Part shown: positions 1 through 7,546 of the stretch, piece after piece
Position numbering within the stretch: the stretch's first letter is position 1
Layout: each line of letters starts with the position of its first letter
The notes under the pieces: model-generated
What the model saw: only the letters and a program-made list of their open reading frames with translations
Told to the model about the DNA's origin: nothing
The model's database searches: none
NCBI GenBank assembly: GCA_900542555.1
Contig: UQNU01000020.1
Location: 1 to 33,543, forward strand
From: an uncultured Collinsella sp.
Lineage (GTDB): Bacteria; Actinomycetota; Coriobacteriia; Coriobacteriales; Coriobacteriaceae
Reading direction: 5' to 3'
DNA length: 33,543 bases
Made by a program: the position numbers and the translations under genes

Positions 1-641
1 GTGTCGAGCTCGACATGGTGATAAACGGCACGTGGCACTTCCACTACATGCAGTATCGCGTAATGGATGCCACCGGAAAATACGTGCTTTGCGACTGCAC
101 GGGCTACCGCTTGGACGGCACCGATACCGAGCCCGGCATGTATGTGGGCATTATCATCAACCGAAGCTTGGCAGATACGACCGATTCCGTGACCGGCTTG
201 GGCGATATTCACGCCCTGGTCAACGCCATTGGCGAAATGCGTCGCGTGGCGCGCAAGGCTGGTTTGATCGCCATCAAAATCGACGATATCGCTCAGGTCA
301 ATGCCCGCTTTGGCTTTGATGCGGGCGACCGCGTTTTGGCAGAATGTGCCGCCTGTCTGGTGGAATGCTCGCGCGGTAAGGGTCGTATGTTCCGCTCGAC
401 GGGGCCGATGTTCGTGGCTCTTTTCGACGACTTTGATCCCGAAGAAACCGATGCGATTGCAGAGGAAATCGAGCGGTTCCTGGGTTCGCCCGTGCTCTTT
501 GGCCCATTTGAATATCAGCCACCCATTCGCGTGGCCACGCTCCATCTGGACGCCGTCGACCGTCAGCCCGTTTCCATTTTGAACGAGCTCAAAGCGTTGC
601 TCGGGAAAGCCGTGCAGGTGCCAGGCACCAAACTGGATTAG
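1..641 (+). CDS. C-terminal part of a degenerate GGDEF-domain protein (partial)
   Basis: The frame is open to the left edge, so the true start lies outside the window and the first ATG at 15 is probably internal. Counting from that ATG, residues 1-50 look like the end of a PAS-like sensor. Residues 57-62 (DSVTGL) match the start of a diguanylate cyclase domain, and 87-105 (IKIDDIAQVNARFGFDAGD) matches the metal/nucleotide-binding helix-strand. The signature position, 130-134, reads GPMFV instead of GGDEF. Known biology: the two glycines and the acidic pair are needed for c-di-GMP synthesis. I therefore infer a catalytically dead domain used for signalling or nucleotide binding. No EAL domain follows. 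The stop is followed by 70 nt to the next gene. Confidence 0.75.
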   Translation, partial: VELDMVINGTWHFHYMQYRVMDATGKYVLCDCTGYRLDGTDTEPGMYVGIIINRSLADTTDSVTGLGDIHALVNAIGEMRRVARKAGLIAIKIDDIAQVNARFGFDAGDRVLAECAACLVECSRGKGRMFRSTGPMFVALFDDFDPEETDAIAEEIERFLGSPVLFGPFEYQPPIRVATLHLDAVDRQPVSILNELKALLGKAVQVPGTKLD

Positions 642-677
642 CGCCGCGCCCGCGCCGCCTCCCTATCGTGCGATAAT

Positions 678-705
678 CCTCTGCAGAAGTCACCAAAAGC
701 AGAGG
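678..705 (+). promoter_or_regulatory. Inverted repeat overlapping the Shine-Dalgarno of the flavoprotein gene
   Basis: CCTCTGC at 678-684 and GCAGAGG at 699-705 form a perfect 7-bp inverted repeat. The right arm covers the Shine-Dalgarno of the gene starting at 715. A -10-like GATAAT lies at 672-677. It could be an operator or an RBS-masking hairpin; if the -10 is real, only part of the left arm is transcribed. Confidence 0.35.
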
Positions 706-714
706 GAGTTTGTG

Positions 715-1338
715 ATGAAAGTTCTTTTGGTCAATGGCAGCCCCAAGGCAAACGGCAACACCGCCCGCGCACTCGCCGAGGTCGCCGAGCAGCTCAACGC
801 CGAAGGCATTGATACCGAGGTGTTTCAGCTGGGCGCCAAGCCCATTCGCGACTGCATCGGCTGTGGTCAGTGCGGCAAGCTTGGCGGGCGCTGCACCTTT
901 GACGATGACGTGGTGAACGAGCTCATCGCTGCCGCCGAGCAGGCAGACGGCTTTGTCTTTGGCTCGCCCGTCTACTATGCGCACCCCAGCGGACGCATCC
1001 TTTCGGCCCTCGATCGCGCCTTCTATGCCGGCAGCAAGGCCTTTGCGCACAAGCCGGGCGCTGCCGTCGCCGTCGCCCGTCGCGGCGGTACGTCGACGAC
1101 CTTCGAAGTGCTCAATAAGTACTTCACCATCAACCAAATGCCCGTGGTTGCTTCCACGTACTGGAACAACGTGTTTGGCGCCATGCCGGGCGAGGCCGCC
1201 CAGGACGCCGAGGGCCTGGCCACCATGCGCAACATCGGCAAGAACATGGCCTGGCTCCTGCATTGTATCGAGGCAGGACAGGCCGCCGGTATCGAAGCCC
1301 CCGAAGCCGATCGCGAGCGCACCAACTTCATCAGGTAG
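715..1338 (+). CDS. Flavodoxin-fold NAD(P)H-dependent FMN reductase / iron-sulfur flavoprotein-like
   Basis: A 207-residue flavodoxin-fold oxidoreductase. The N-terminal strand and phosphate loop (MKVLLVNGSPKANGNT) is the FMN phosphate-binding site, and FGSPVYYAHPSG at about 83-93 is the second flavin loop. Cysteines 47, 50, 53 and 60 form a C-x2-C-x2-C-x6-C cluster typical of iron-sulfur flavoproteins and related anaerobe reductases; it may hold a 4Fe-4S centre. The start at 715 was preferred over the adjacent GTG at 712 because AGAGGGA at 701-707 is then 7 nt away. The physiological electron acceptor cannot be read from the sequence. The next gene follows 17 nt later on the same strand, so co-transcription is likely. 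Confidence 0.85.
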   Translation: MKVLLVNGSPKANGNTARALAEVAEQLNAEGIDTEVFQLGAKPIRDCIGCGQCGKLGGRCTFDDDVVNELIAAAEQADGFVFGSPVYYAHPSGRILSALDRAFYAGSKAFAHKPGAAVAVARRGGTSTTFEVLNKYFTINQMPVVASTYWNNVFGAMPGEAAQDAEGLATMRNIGKNMAWLLHCIEAGQAAGIEAPEADRERTNFIR

Positions 1339-1355
1339 AACGGCGGAACAAATAC

Positions 1356-1697
1356 ATGAACGTGCAAATTTTTGGCACCAAAAAGTCTTTCGATACCAAG
1401 AAAGCACAGCGCTTCTTCAAAGAGCGCCGCATTAAGGTGCAGTTTATCGACCTTAAGGAAAAGGAGATGAGCAAGGGCGAGCTCACGAGCGTGATGCAGG
1501 CGGTCGGCGGTATCGACAAGCTGCTCAACCCCAAGGCCAAGGACGAGGAGACGCTCGCGCTCATCCAGCACCTCACCCCCAGCCAGCGCTTCGACAAGTT
1601 GCTCGAGAACCAGCAGGTTCTAGCCGAGCCCATCGTGCGTAACGGCAAAAAGGCCACCGTCGGTTATTGCCCCGATGTATGGGGAGCCTGGGAGTAG
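1356..1697 (+). CDS. ArsC/Spx/YffB-family thioredoxin-fold protein lacking the N-terminal cysteine
   Basis: A 113-residue protein of the ArsC family. It begins MNVQIFGTKKSFDTKKA, and the C-terminal AEPIVRNGKKATVGY segment matches the family's conserved arginine region. Arsenate reductases, YffB and Spx carry a redox Cys in the N-terminal loop after GTKK or its equivalent. Here that position, residue 11, is Ser, and no other Cys lies nearby (the only one, in GYCPD, is close to the C-terminus). True arsenate reduction by the usual mechanism is therefore unlikely. The longer frame from 1263 overlaps the flavoprotein gene; the ATG at 1356 has only a weak GGCGGA upstream but fits the family length. 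Probably co-transcribed with the upstream reductase. It may be a non-redox, Spx-like partner protein, but that is inference. Confidence 0.8.
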   Translation: MNVQIFGTKKSFDTKKAQRFFKERRIKVQFIDLKEKEMSKGELTSVMQAVGGIDKLLNPKAKDEETLALIQHLTPSQRFDKLLENQQVLAEPIVRNGKKATVGYCPDVWGAWE

Positions 1698-1783
1698 CCT
1701 GTGTTATTTGCCAGCGCGTGGGTATAAGAGCAGGCGTTTGGCATATGATTCAACTGTAAGCCATGTCTAACAAAGGAGGGCAC

Positions 1784-2914
1784 ATGCCCAACAAACCCGT
1801 GAAGATCATCATGCTTACCGGATACCTCGGTGCCGGCAAGACCACGCTGCTCAACCACATCCTCGCTAACGATGGCGGTATCCGCGCCGCCGTAATCGTC
1901 AACGATATCGGCGAGATCAATGTGGACGCCAGCCTCATCGCCGACGGCGGCCTTTCCGAGACCGACGACCTCATCCCGCTCACCAACGGCTGCATCTGCT
2001 GCACGCTTTCGGATGACCTGGCCAACCAGCTGCAGGGCATCGCCGATTCGGGCAACTTCGATTACATCATCATCGAGGCCTCGGGCATTTGCGAGCCCAT
2101 CCCCATCGCCTACACCATCTCGAGCTTCTGCGACGAGGCCAAGGTGGGCGGCGAGCCCAAGCTCGCGCTCGACAACATCGTGGCCGTGGTCGACTGCGCC
2201 CGCATGTACGACGAGTTCAACGGCGGTCGCGACCTGCTGGCCGAGGATATCGACGAGGACGACATCGAGAGCCTGCTCATCCAGCAGATCGAGTTCTGCT
2301 CCACGCTGATCCTCAACAAGACCGATACCGTGAGCCCTGAGCAGATCGCCGAGCTCAAGGCCATCGTGCGCAGCCTGCAGAAAGACGCCGTGATCGTCGA
2401 GGCCCAAAACGGCGAGGTCCCCATGGAGGAGCTGCTCGATACCGACCGCTTCGACTTTATGCGCGCCTACAACTCCGCCGCTTGGATCGAGGCCATGGAG
2501 CATCCCGAGGAGCACGACGACCCCGAGGTGCTCGAGTACGACATCGAGACCTTTGTTTACTCGCGCCGTAAGCCGTTTGACCTGAAGAAGTTCACCGATT
2601 TTGTTGAGCAGGAGTGGCCCGACGAGGTCATCCGCGTCAAGGGTCCGCTGTGGCAGACCGGCGACCCGGACATGTGCTACATGTTTGAGCAGGCCGGCCA
2701 CCAGATGCGCCTGATGGAGAACGGCCTGTTTGTCGACTCGGCGCCCGAGGGCGAGAAACAGAAGATCATCGACGAGAACCCCGAGATCATGCAGATTTGG
2801 GACGACGAGACGGGCGACCGTATGACGAGCCTGTGCATCATCGGCCGTCACATGGACAAGGATGCGCTCATCGCCTCCCTCGATGCCTGCCTGACCGACT
2901 GGCACCGCGCCTAG
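1784..2914 (+). CDS. CobW/COG0523-family GTP-binding metallochaperone-like protein
   Basis: A 376-residue P-loop GTPase of the COG0523 family, which delivers or senses metals, often zinc. Walker A is GYLGAGKTT (13-21). The metal-binding CxCC motif is CICC at 70-73. IIEASGICEP at about 96-105 follows the family switch, and NKTD at 178-181 is the guanine-specificity motif. A CobW C-terminal domain follows from about residue 260. The ATG at 1784 was chosen because the strong AAAGGAGGG at 1772-1780 sits just upstream; an in-frame ATG at 1763 would put that site inside the gene. No cobalamin genes are near, so a role in cobalt loading for B12 is not supported. No clear Zur box was seen upstream. 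A strong terminator follows the gene. Confidence 0.88.
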   Translation: MPNKPVKIIMLTGYLGAGKTTLLNHILANDGGIRAAVIVNDIGEINVDASLIADGGLSETDDLIPLTNGCICCTLSDDLANQLQGIADSGNFDYIIIEASGICEPIPIAYTISSFCDEAKVGGEPKLALDNIVAVVDCARMYDEFNGGRDLLAEDIDEDDIESLLIQQIEFCSTLILNKTDTVSPEQIAELKAIVRSLQKDAVIVEAQNGEVPMEELLDTDRFDFMRAYNSAAWIEAMEHPEEHDDPEVLEYDIETFVYSRRKPFDLKKFTDFVEQEWPDEVIRVKGPLWQTGDPDMCYMFEQAGHQMRLMENGLFVDSAPEGEKQKIIDENPEIMQIWDDETGDRMTSLCIIGRHMDKDALIASLDACLTDWHRA

Positions 2915-2953
2915 GTTTATCCAAGCGGGTATTTTTCCGCTTACGTAACCGCC

Positions 2954-2988
2954 AAACCACCACGAAGGTACCCTTCGTGGTGGTTTTT
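2954..2988 (+). terminator. Rho-independent terminator after the CobW-family gene
   Basis: A perfect 15-bp stem (2954-2968 with 2972-2986) and a 3-nt loop are followed by a T run at 2984-2988. It separates the GTPase gene from trmL, which starts at 3010. Confidence 0.9.
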
Positions 2989-3009
2989 CGTTCTGAGCCA
3001 AGGAGATTC

Positions 3010-3609
3010 ATGTTCAACATTGTGCTGTATGCGCCCGAGATTCCGGCCAATACGGGCAATATCGGCCGCACCTGCGTGGTTACCGGCGCCCGTCTACATC
3101 TGGTGGAGCCACTGGGCTTTTCGCTCGACGACAAGACAGTACGTCGCGCCGGCCTGGGCTACTGGCAAAACTTGGACGTGACCACCTATGCCGGCTGGGA
3201 GGATTTCCTTGCACGCAATGGTCTCTCCCCTGCCGACGAACGCCTGCATCTGCTGACCAAAAAGGCACGCCGCACCTATGCGCAGAGTACCTACCGCGAT
3301 GACGACTACTTGATCTTTGGCAGCGAGAGCTCGGGCATTCCCGAGCCACTGCTTGCCGCGGCGCCCGAGCGTTGCGAGCGCATCCCGATGCTGCGCGATT
3401 GCGACTCGCTCGATAACGCCGAGGCTTGGGAAGCTCACGAGGAATCGCTGGGGCATACCGAGGACAGCCACGAGGCCATCCTTCGGCAGGATATCTGCGG
3501 CAACTTCGTCAACCCGGACGACTACCGCATCAGCGCACTCAACCTCTCCAACAGCGCCGCCATCGTCCTCTACGAAGCCCTTCGCCAGACGAACTTTGCC
3601 GGCATGTAA
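3010..3609 (+). CDS. trmL: tRNA (cytidine/uridine-34 2'-O)-methyltransferase TrmL with an insertion
   Basis: A SPOUT-class methyltransferase that 2'-O-methylates the wobble base of certain leucine tRNAs using S-adenosylmethionine. Motif 1 is NTGNIGRTC (14-22), motif 2 is FGSESSG (103-109), and motif 3 is SALNLSNS (175-182), which forms the trefoil knot. TrmL/CspR proteins are usually near 155-165 residues; this one has 199. The excess is one block at about 128-172 between motif 2 and motif 3. It is rich in Asp/Glu and contains the paired cysteines of RDCDS and DICGN. The start has AAGGAGA at 2999-3005. The gene stands alone, behind a terminator and before a convergent hairpin. Confidence 0.92.
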   Translation: MFNIVLYAPEIPANTGNIGRTCVVTGARLHLVEPLGFSLDDKTVRRAGLGYWQNLDVTTYAGWEDFLARNGLSPADERLHLLTKKARRTYAQSTYRDDDYLIFGSESSGIPEPLLAAAPERCERIPMLRDCDSLDNAEAWEAHEESLGHTEDSHEAILRQDICGNFVNPDDYRISALNLSNSAAIVLYEALRQTNFAGM

Positions 3610-3686
3610 AAACCTGCCATTAGGGGACGGGGTAGAAATGGTAAGCTTTCAAACTCTCTAGTCCTTGACAAAATGGTTTTGACATC

Positions 3687-3721
3687 AAATGCGGCAAAGG
3701 AACAGTCCCTTTGCCGCATTT
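3687..3721. repeat. Hairpin between convergent genes, member of a dispersed family
   Basis: A 14-bp perfect stem (3687-3700 with 3708-3721) and a 7-nt loop lie between trmL and the convergent minus-strand gene. There is no T run on either side. The central 33 nt (3688-3720) align without gaps to 8653-8685, with 25 of 33 identical and two compensatory base-pair changes. It may act as a bidirectional terminator or mRNA 3'-end stabiliser. Confidence 0.7.
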
Positions 3722-3739
3722 GGCTGCTGGCAATTCACG

Positions 3740-4801
3740 TCAGAATTCAACTTCAAATACAAACGACTGCCGGAGTTCTCGCTTAGCTTGGCTTGTCAGG
3801 CTCGAATTCGCCCTTATGTTCAGTTTGCTGCATGCCTCATCGATAGCCATAGCAAGCGATACGGACATGGTCATGGTCGTCTCGCTTTTCAATTCAACCC
3901 GATAACTCTTCGCCTTGTTTTTATCCTCTCCACCGCATCTCGTTTCGATTAACAAGAGAATGTCAGAGTCATGGGCATACCAATGGAGTTCAGGGCGCTG
4001 TGGAACCATGTCTCCCTCGAATTCCTGTGTAAACAGGATTTTCTTCTCATTTCTCGTTAAATCGCTCAAAGAGCCGTTGATTCGAGCCGAGCCCTTCTTT
4101 CCCGCTTTGGCATTTCCCTTAACCTGGTGGCCTCTCCGAGTTTCCTCGTACTCCGTCACCTCCAACTTGCAGCGCTTCGCGCCAAGCATGAACGCAATCC
4201 GTCTCAACTCGGCCATCTTGTCTTGTTGCATGGTTGCGAAATAGGAGTCAAGATCAACAAAGCGAGACCGATCAAAAGCATCTATGTAATATGTGGAATA
4301 AAGAGATGGTTTAGGGTAGAAAGACAGCTCGCTATCCCCAATTGCTTCGCGGTACAAATTGAAAATCTGCGTGCCCTTAACAGTATCCAACCAACCAATA
4401 GCATCCCTACAGACATCGATGCCCCGACGCTCATTTCCGTCAACAATTCGAATCATGTTCGGCAAATGGAATGAAGGGCTCTGATAGACCTCTTTGGTTA
4501 CAGGCCTGTACCTATTGAGCTGTTGCTGGTATGCCCAATCGTTGACGGCGTCACCAATATCCGCAGCAGCACCTGCCGCACCATCGGCCGCATCAGCAAT
4601 AGCCGCCAAGGCGTCATCGACCATCGGAGTTGCAGCACGCATTGCACCATCGGCAACTTTCTGTACGGTTGCAACCGCGCCCGCCATCGCGCTTCCGGCG
4701 CCATCAACCAACCCGGCAGCGGCCTTACGGATATCAAAACTCTGCTTATGTCGCGACAGCTCCTCCCTTTCGACAACAGCTAGATCGTCTTTATCCTCCA
4801 T
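3740..4801 (-). CDS. Unrecognised protein with Ala-rich amphipathic N-terminus
   Basis: 353 residues that I do not recognise. Residues 1-25 are charged. About 26-90 is an Ala/Gly/Asp-rich low-complexity stretch with helical periodicity (for example GAGSAMAGAVATVQKVADGA) that could be a membrane-active or amphipathic helix. The rest is a mixed globular domain rich in Tyr and charge. Its C-terminal half has two long stretches of alternating polar/non-polar residues (near KLEVTEYEETRRG and ETTMTMSVSLAMA), suggestive of beta hairpins. There is no signal peptide. The start has AGGAGG overlapping the stop of the upstream DUF4230 gene, with a 9-nt gap, so the two are translationally linked. Codon use is AT-richer than the flanks. 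A role as an envelope or pore-forming partner is speculation. Confidence 0.65.
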   Translation of the reverse strand: MEDKDDLAVVEREELSRHKQSFDIRKAAAGLVDGAGSAMAGAVATVQKVADGAMRAATPMVDDALAAIADAADGAAGAAADIGDAVNDWAYQQQLNRYRPVTKEVYQSPSFHLPNMIRIVDGNERRGIDVCRDAIGWLDTVKGTQIFNLYREAIGDSELSFYPKPSLYSTYYIDAFDRSRFVDLDSYFATMQQDKMAELRRIAFMLGAKRCKLEVTEYEETRRGHQVKGNAKAGKKGSARINGSLSDLTRNEKKILFTQEFEGDMVPQRPELHWYAHDSDILLLIETRCGGEDKNKAKSYRVELKSETTMTMSVSLAMAIDEACSKLNIRANSSLTSQAKRELRQSFVFEVEF

Positions 4802-4810
4802 AGTGACCTC

Positions 4811-5482
4811 CTATTTCCGATAGTCGAAATCAACCGTATATTCATCGCCAAATGCCGAGTTGAACATCGCACGGATATTTGCTTCGGCGTTCACTCGAGC
4901 CTCTTCGAGCAGCTTGCCATCCTTGATGGCCTCGCTTTCACTCCGCTCCTTGCACTGCGCTTCAAACGCCGTGACGTCTTTGACCTCAATGGGATTGAGG
5001 ATGTTGTTGCGTTCCTCGAGAGCACCCGACTTATTCATATCCGGCGTGTTCGAGATTACATAAGGCTCATCCATCGTAATGGTCAGCTTTTTCTTGTTTG
5101 TATGTATCTCTGCCGTCTCGAGATTCACACCCGCCTTAATGGTTCCCACATAGCGGTACCAAAAGCTGTTTTCCGTAAACGGGATATCAAACCAATCGAA
5201 GAACCTCTTGGTATCCGTCACCTTATCGACAATCGCATAGTTCTGCGATGCAGAAACCATCTCGTTCTGGGAAGCGATGCGTTCAAACACGACCGACGGG
5301 GAAAGCGTATTGGGGGTCGTTTCTTTCGCGCCCGCAGCTTTGCCGTTATTAAAGATGGTAATGAAAAGTACAGCCACAATCACTCCACCAAGCACCAGGC
5401 CCGCAAAGAATACCTTAGGCTTTGTCAGGATTCTCCCGAGTTTCGCTTTCAGCGCCCCCATGCCTTCCTCTATCTCATCCAT
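4811..5482 (-). CDS. DUF4230 membrane-anchored protein
   Basis: A 223-residue protein with a basic cytoplasmic start, one transmembrane helix at about 23-44 (VFFAGLVLGGVIVAVLFITIF) and a long exported domain. The exported part carries the features of the DUF4230 family: the SVVFERIASQNEMVSASQNYAIVDKV start, then FWYRYVGTIKAGVNLE, and a C-terminal AEANIRAMF helix. The family has no established biochemical role; members are single-pass envelope proteins. The start has AAAGGA 7-8 nt upstream. It forms a two-gene operon with the unrecognised gene downstream, and the lipoprotein gene upstream is separated from it by a terminator. Confidence 0.8.
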   Translation of the reverse strand: MDEIEEGMGALKAKLGRILTKPKVFFAGLVLGGVIVAVLFITIFNNGKAAGAKETTPNTLSPSVVFERIASQNEMVSASQNYAIVDKVTDTKRFFDWFDIPFTENSFWYRYVGTIKAGVNLETAEIHTNKKKLTITMDEPYVISNTPDMNKSGALEERNNILNPIEVKDVTAFEAQCKERSESEAIKDGKLLEEARVNAEANIRAMFNSAFGDEYTVDFDYRK

Positions 5483-5641
5483 CCCCTATTCCTTTCAAAA
5501 TCCCTGTTATTTAAGAAACTGCCGTGGGTTATACCTCATGCCTTAATTGTCGTTTTCAGCATGTCTTTAGACGAGGGCAGCTGTTTGCAATCCGAAATAA
5601 TACACATTCGTTCGCAGCACTTGTTGTTCAATAATTGGCAT

Positions 5642-5682
5642 AAAACGGGCAGGTCAACCATTCATTGCCGATTAACCCGCCC
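5642..5682 (-). terminator. Rho-independent terminator after the lipoprotein gene
   Basis: On the minus strand an 11-bp stem (5682-5672 with 5657-5647, including two G-U pairs) is followed by a T run (complement of 5642-5645). It ends transcription 15 nt past the lipoprotein stop, so the DUF4230 operon downstream probably has its own promoter in 5483-5640. Confidence 0.7.
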
Positions 5683-5696
5683 CTTCCGTGCAGAAC

Positions 5697-6512
5697 TTAT
5701 TTATTTACATCGTAGCTGGAAACAGATGCGACAACGCGCGCAGCGTCAACATCGGACATTGCCTCGAACTTGACTTTCTCACCCGGCGCCCACGAAGAAG
5801 TGTCCGCATAGGTCTCCTCCGCTTTGATGTCGTCTGCATCATAGAGAGCAAGTGTCAGGCTGACGTTAGAGAACGATATACCAGAGGTGTTCTCAACTAC
5901 CGCCGTATACGTATACAGACCGTAACCGTCATCCGATTTTTCGAAATTTGCTCCCTGAATCAAACTGTTGATGGCATCCTCGTAGCGGGTCTTCTCTGCT
6001 ACGGACTTTCCATTCTTAATTAAGTCGTTGAAATCATCCTCGTATTTCTCCCCGACTTCCAGCCCGTAATTATCAACAAGCTTTTTGAGCTGCGCAGACC
6101 GCTTATCGTAGACCTTATTCCACTCTTCGTAATAATCCGAAGACGATTGCGAGTAATCCTCGGTCACTTTAAGCTGGTCATCAAGCAGATTCAGATACGT
6201 GATTACGTCCTGTTGCATCTTGGAATCCTTAAACCTAGCGTTCTTGAGTTCCTTGTCGTTCTTGATTTCGGCCTCAATAGCTTCCTGGATATTCTCGGTT
6301 GAATGAGGATCATCATCGTTTGCATTAGATTCAATGACGTCGGACCTTCTCTCAAACCCGGCAGCGATAACATTCATCGCCTTATCGTCGACATATTTCG
6401 ACTTTGCAGCGTTTGCATCATTCTGTGAACAGGCCGAAATGAACCCCAGAGAACAGATGAGTAGTACAAGCAAACCCATCATGGGCATCTTTTTAGTAAT
6501 ATTTCGTTTCAC
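5697..6512 (-). CDS. Secreted lipoprotein with FxLYD-like C-terminal domain
   Basis: A 271-residue lipoprotein. The GTG at 6512 was chosen because AAGGGA lies about 7 nt upstream and gives a normal signal peptide: basic MKRNITKKM, a hydrophobic core (GLLVLLICSLG) and the lipobox FISAC with Cys28 as the lipidated residue. A longer frame from 6545 would bury the signal. Residues about 30-185 are charged and helical. About 190-265 (YTYTAVVENTSGISFSNV, then LALYDADD) resembles the FxLYD beta-sandwich found in extracellular lipoproteins. The function is unknown. It sits in an AT-richer stretch with the recombinase upstream and the DUF4230 gene downstream. Confidence 0.82.
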   Translation of the reverse strand: MKRNITKKMPMMGLLVLLICSLGFISACSQNDANAAKSKYVDDKAMNVIAAGFERRSDVIESNANDDDPHSTENIQEAIEAEIKNDKELKNARFKDSKMQQDVITYLNLLDDQLKVTEDYSQSSSDYYEEWNKVYDKRSAQLKKLVDNYGLEVGEKYEDDFNDLIKNGKSVAEKTRYEDAINSLIQGANFEKSDDGYGLYTYTAVVENTSGISFSNVSLTLALYDADDIKAEETYADTSSWAPGEKVKFEAMSDVDAARVVASVSSYDVNK

Positions 6513-6673
6513 GACTATTTCCCTTCGATTGACGTTGCAACTCATAGCCCCTCATCAAAAAGCAGACGAATTGACAACGCGGTGGCACTATTTGGCTTAA
6601 GGGCGTGAACTGGATAAATGCTGAGGGAAGGAGCGGGCCCGCGTAAGAATACTACCCTCATCAAAATGTCTAG

Positions 6674-7309
6674 TTAAAGCGAACGATTAAACGGCGGGCG
6701 GTCAACAATAGTTGAATCCGCCCGTCTCCAACGATCAAACGTCGACGGACTAACGCCCAATAGTGCGGCAGCATCCCGCCTTGTCACCCCACCTCCTTTA
6801 AATGATTGGACAACTGAGCGATAGTTTTCTGGACGCTCGATCATTGGGCGTCCAAATCGAATGCCGCGTGATCGCGCCGAAGCAATACCTTCAGCTTGTC
6901 TTTGCTTTATGTTTTCGCGCTCCACCTGAGCCACGTAGCTCAAAACTTGAAGCACTAGGTCGGCAATAAAAGTCCCCGTAATCCCATTGGGCTGTTCGCG
7001 TGTATCAAGCAATGGCATATCGAGTACTACGATGGCAACGCATTTGTCCATCGTTATGCGACGCCATTCATCGAGAACCTCCCGGTAGTCGCGACCTAAT
7101 CGGTCGATACTCTTAATCACCAGAACGTCCCCCTCGCGCAGACGACGAAGAAGACGCTGGTACTGAGGACGCCTGAAGTCCTTTCCGCTCGCTTTTTCAG
7201 CGTAGATCAAATTCGTTTGGACCGGAAACCGCTCCAGCGCATCCAGTTGGCGATCCAGGTTCTGATCTGCCGACGAAACTCGAGCATACCCATAGATTCT
7301 GTTTTTCAT
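6674..7309 (-). CDS. Serine recombinase, resolvase/invertase family
   Basis: A 211-residue small serine recombinase that cuts and rejoins DNA through a phosphoserine link. GYARVSSADQN places the nucleophile at Ser12 with Arg10 before it; DRLGR at 69-73 supplies the active-site arginines. The long E helix follows at about 105-140 (DLVLQVLSYVAQVERENIKQRQAEG), then a helix-turn-helix at about 172-197 (GGVTRRDAAALLGVSPSTFDRW). The ATG at 7309 was chosen because it gives the standard N-terminus; the frame from 7330 adds seven residues. All catalytic residues are present, so it looks active. Nearby dyad DNA at 7388-7404 may be its target or operator. No transposase accompanies it. It is divergent from the AAA+ ATPase gene at 7547. 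Confidence 0.9.
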   Translation of the reverse strand: MKNRIYGYARVSSADQNLDRQLDALERFPVQTNLIYAEKASGKDFRRPQYQRLLRRLREGDVLVIKSIDRLGRDYREVLDEWRRITMDKCVAIVVLDMPLLDTREQPNGITGTFIADLVLQVLSYVAQVERENIKQRQAEGIASARSRGIRFGRPMIERPENYRSVVQSFKGGGVTRRDAAALLGVSPSTFDRWRRADSTIVDRPPFNRSL

Positions 7310-7387
7310 GATTGCCCCTATCAGCCGCACGATGGCAGCATCAGCTCATTTGAGAGCCCACTCACAATAGGGCGTGCAAATTTCGCG

Positions 7388-7404
7388 AATGGGTTGAACC
7401 CATT
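7388..7404. promoter_or_regulatory. Perfect 8+1+8 palindrome between recombinase and ATPase genes
   Basis: AATGGGTT at 7388-7395 and AACCCATT at 7397-7404 are perfect inverted copies around one base. The site is 78 bp upstream of the recombinase start and could be its crossover site or an operator for either divergent gene. Confidence 0.45.
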
Positions 7405-7478
7405 TTCGGGCTCCAACGTAAGTTATTCAAGCACCACTTCGATAACGCGCGACGCTAACCTGATACTTTGAAATAAAA

Positions 7479-7524
7479 TTAATCATTTTTAACTGAAATT
7501 AACTAAAATAAAATGAAGTTAACT
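7479..7524 (+). repeat. 10-bp-phased TTAACT iterons upstream of the first AAA+ ATPase
   Basis: TTAACT occurs at 7489, 7499 and 7519, with degenerate copies at 7479 (TTAATC) and 7509 (TAAAAT), so five positions fall on an exact 10-bp grid. The block ends 22 bp before the GTG at 7547. Binding sites on one face of the helix are typical of cooperative operators or initiator iterons. Confidence 0.6.
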
Positions 7525-7546
7525 CGAGACGCTGAAGGAGGGCACA

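Noticed and set aside
1784..2914. Cobalamin-pathway cobW assignment
   Set aside because: The COG0523 family has many metal roles and no B12 gene is in the window.
1664..3001. Minus-strand open frame (445 codons) opposite the CobW-family gene
   Set aside because: Antisense shadow; the plus-strand GTPase has all its motifs and a strong RBS.
6674..7309. Prophage or transposon built around the serine recombinase
   Set aside because: No phage structural genes, transposase, terminal repeats or target duplications were seen nearby.
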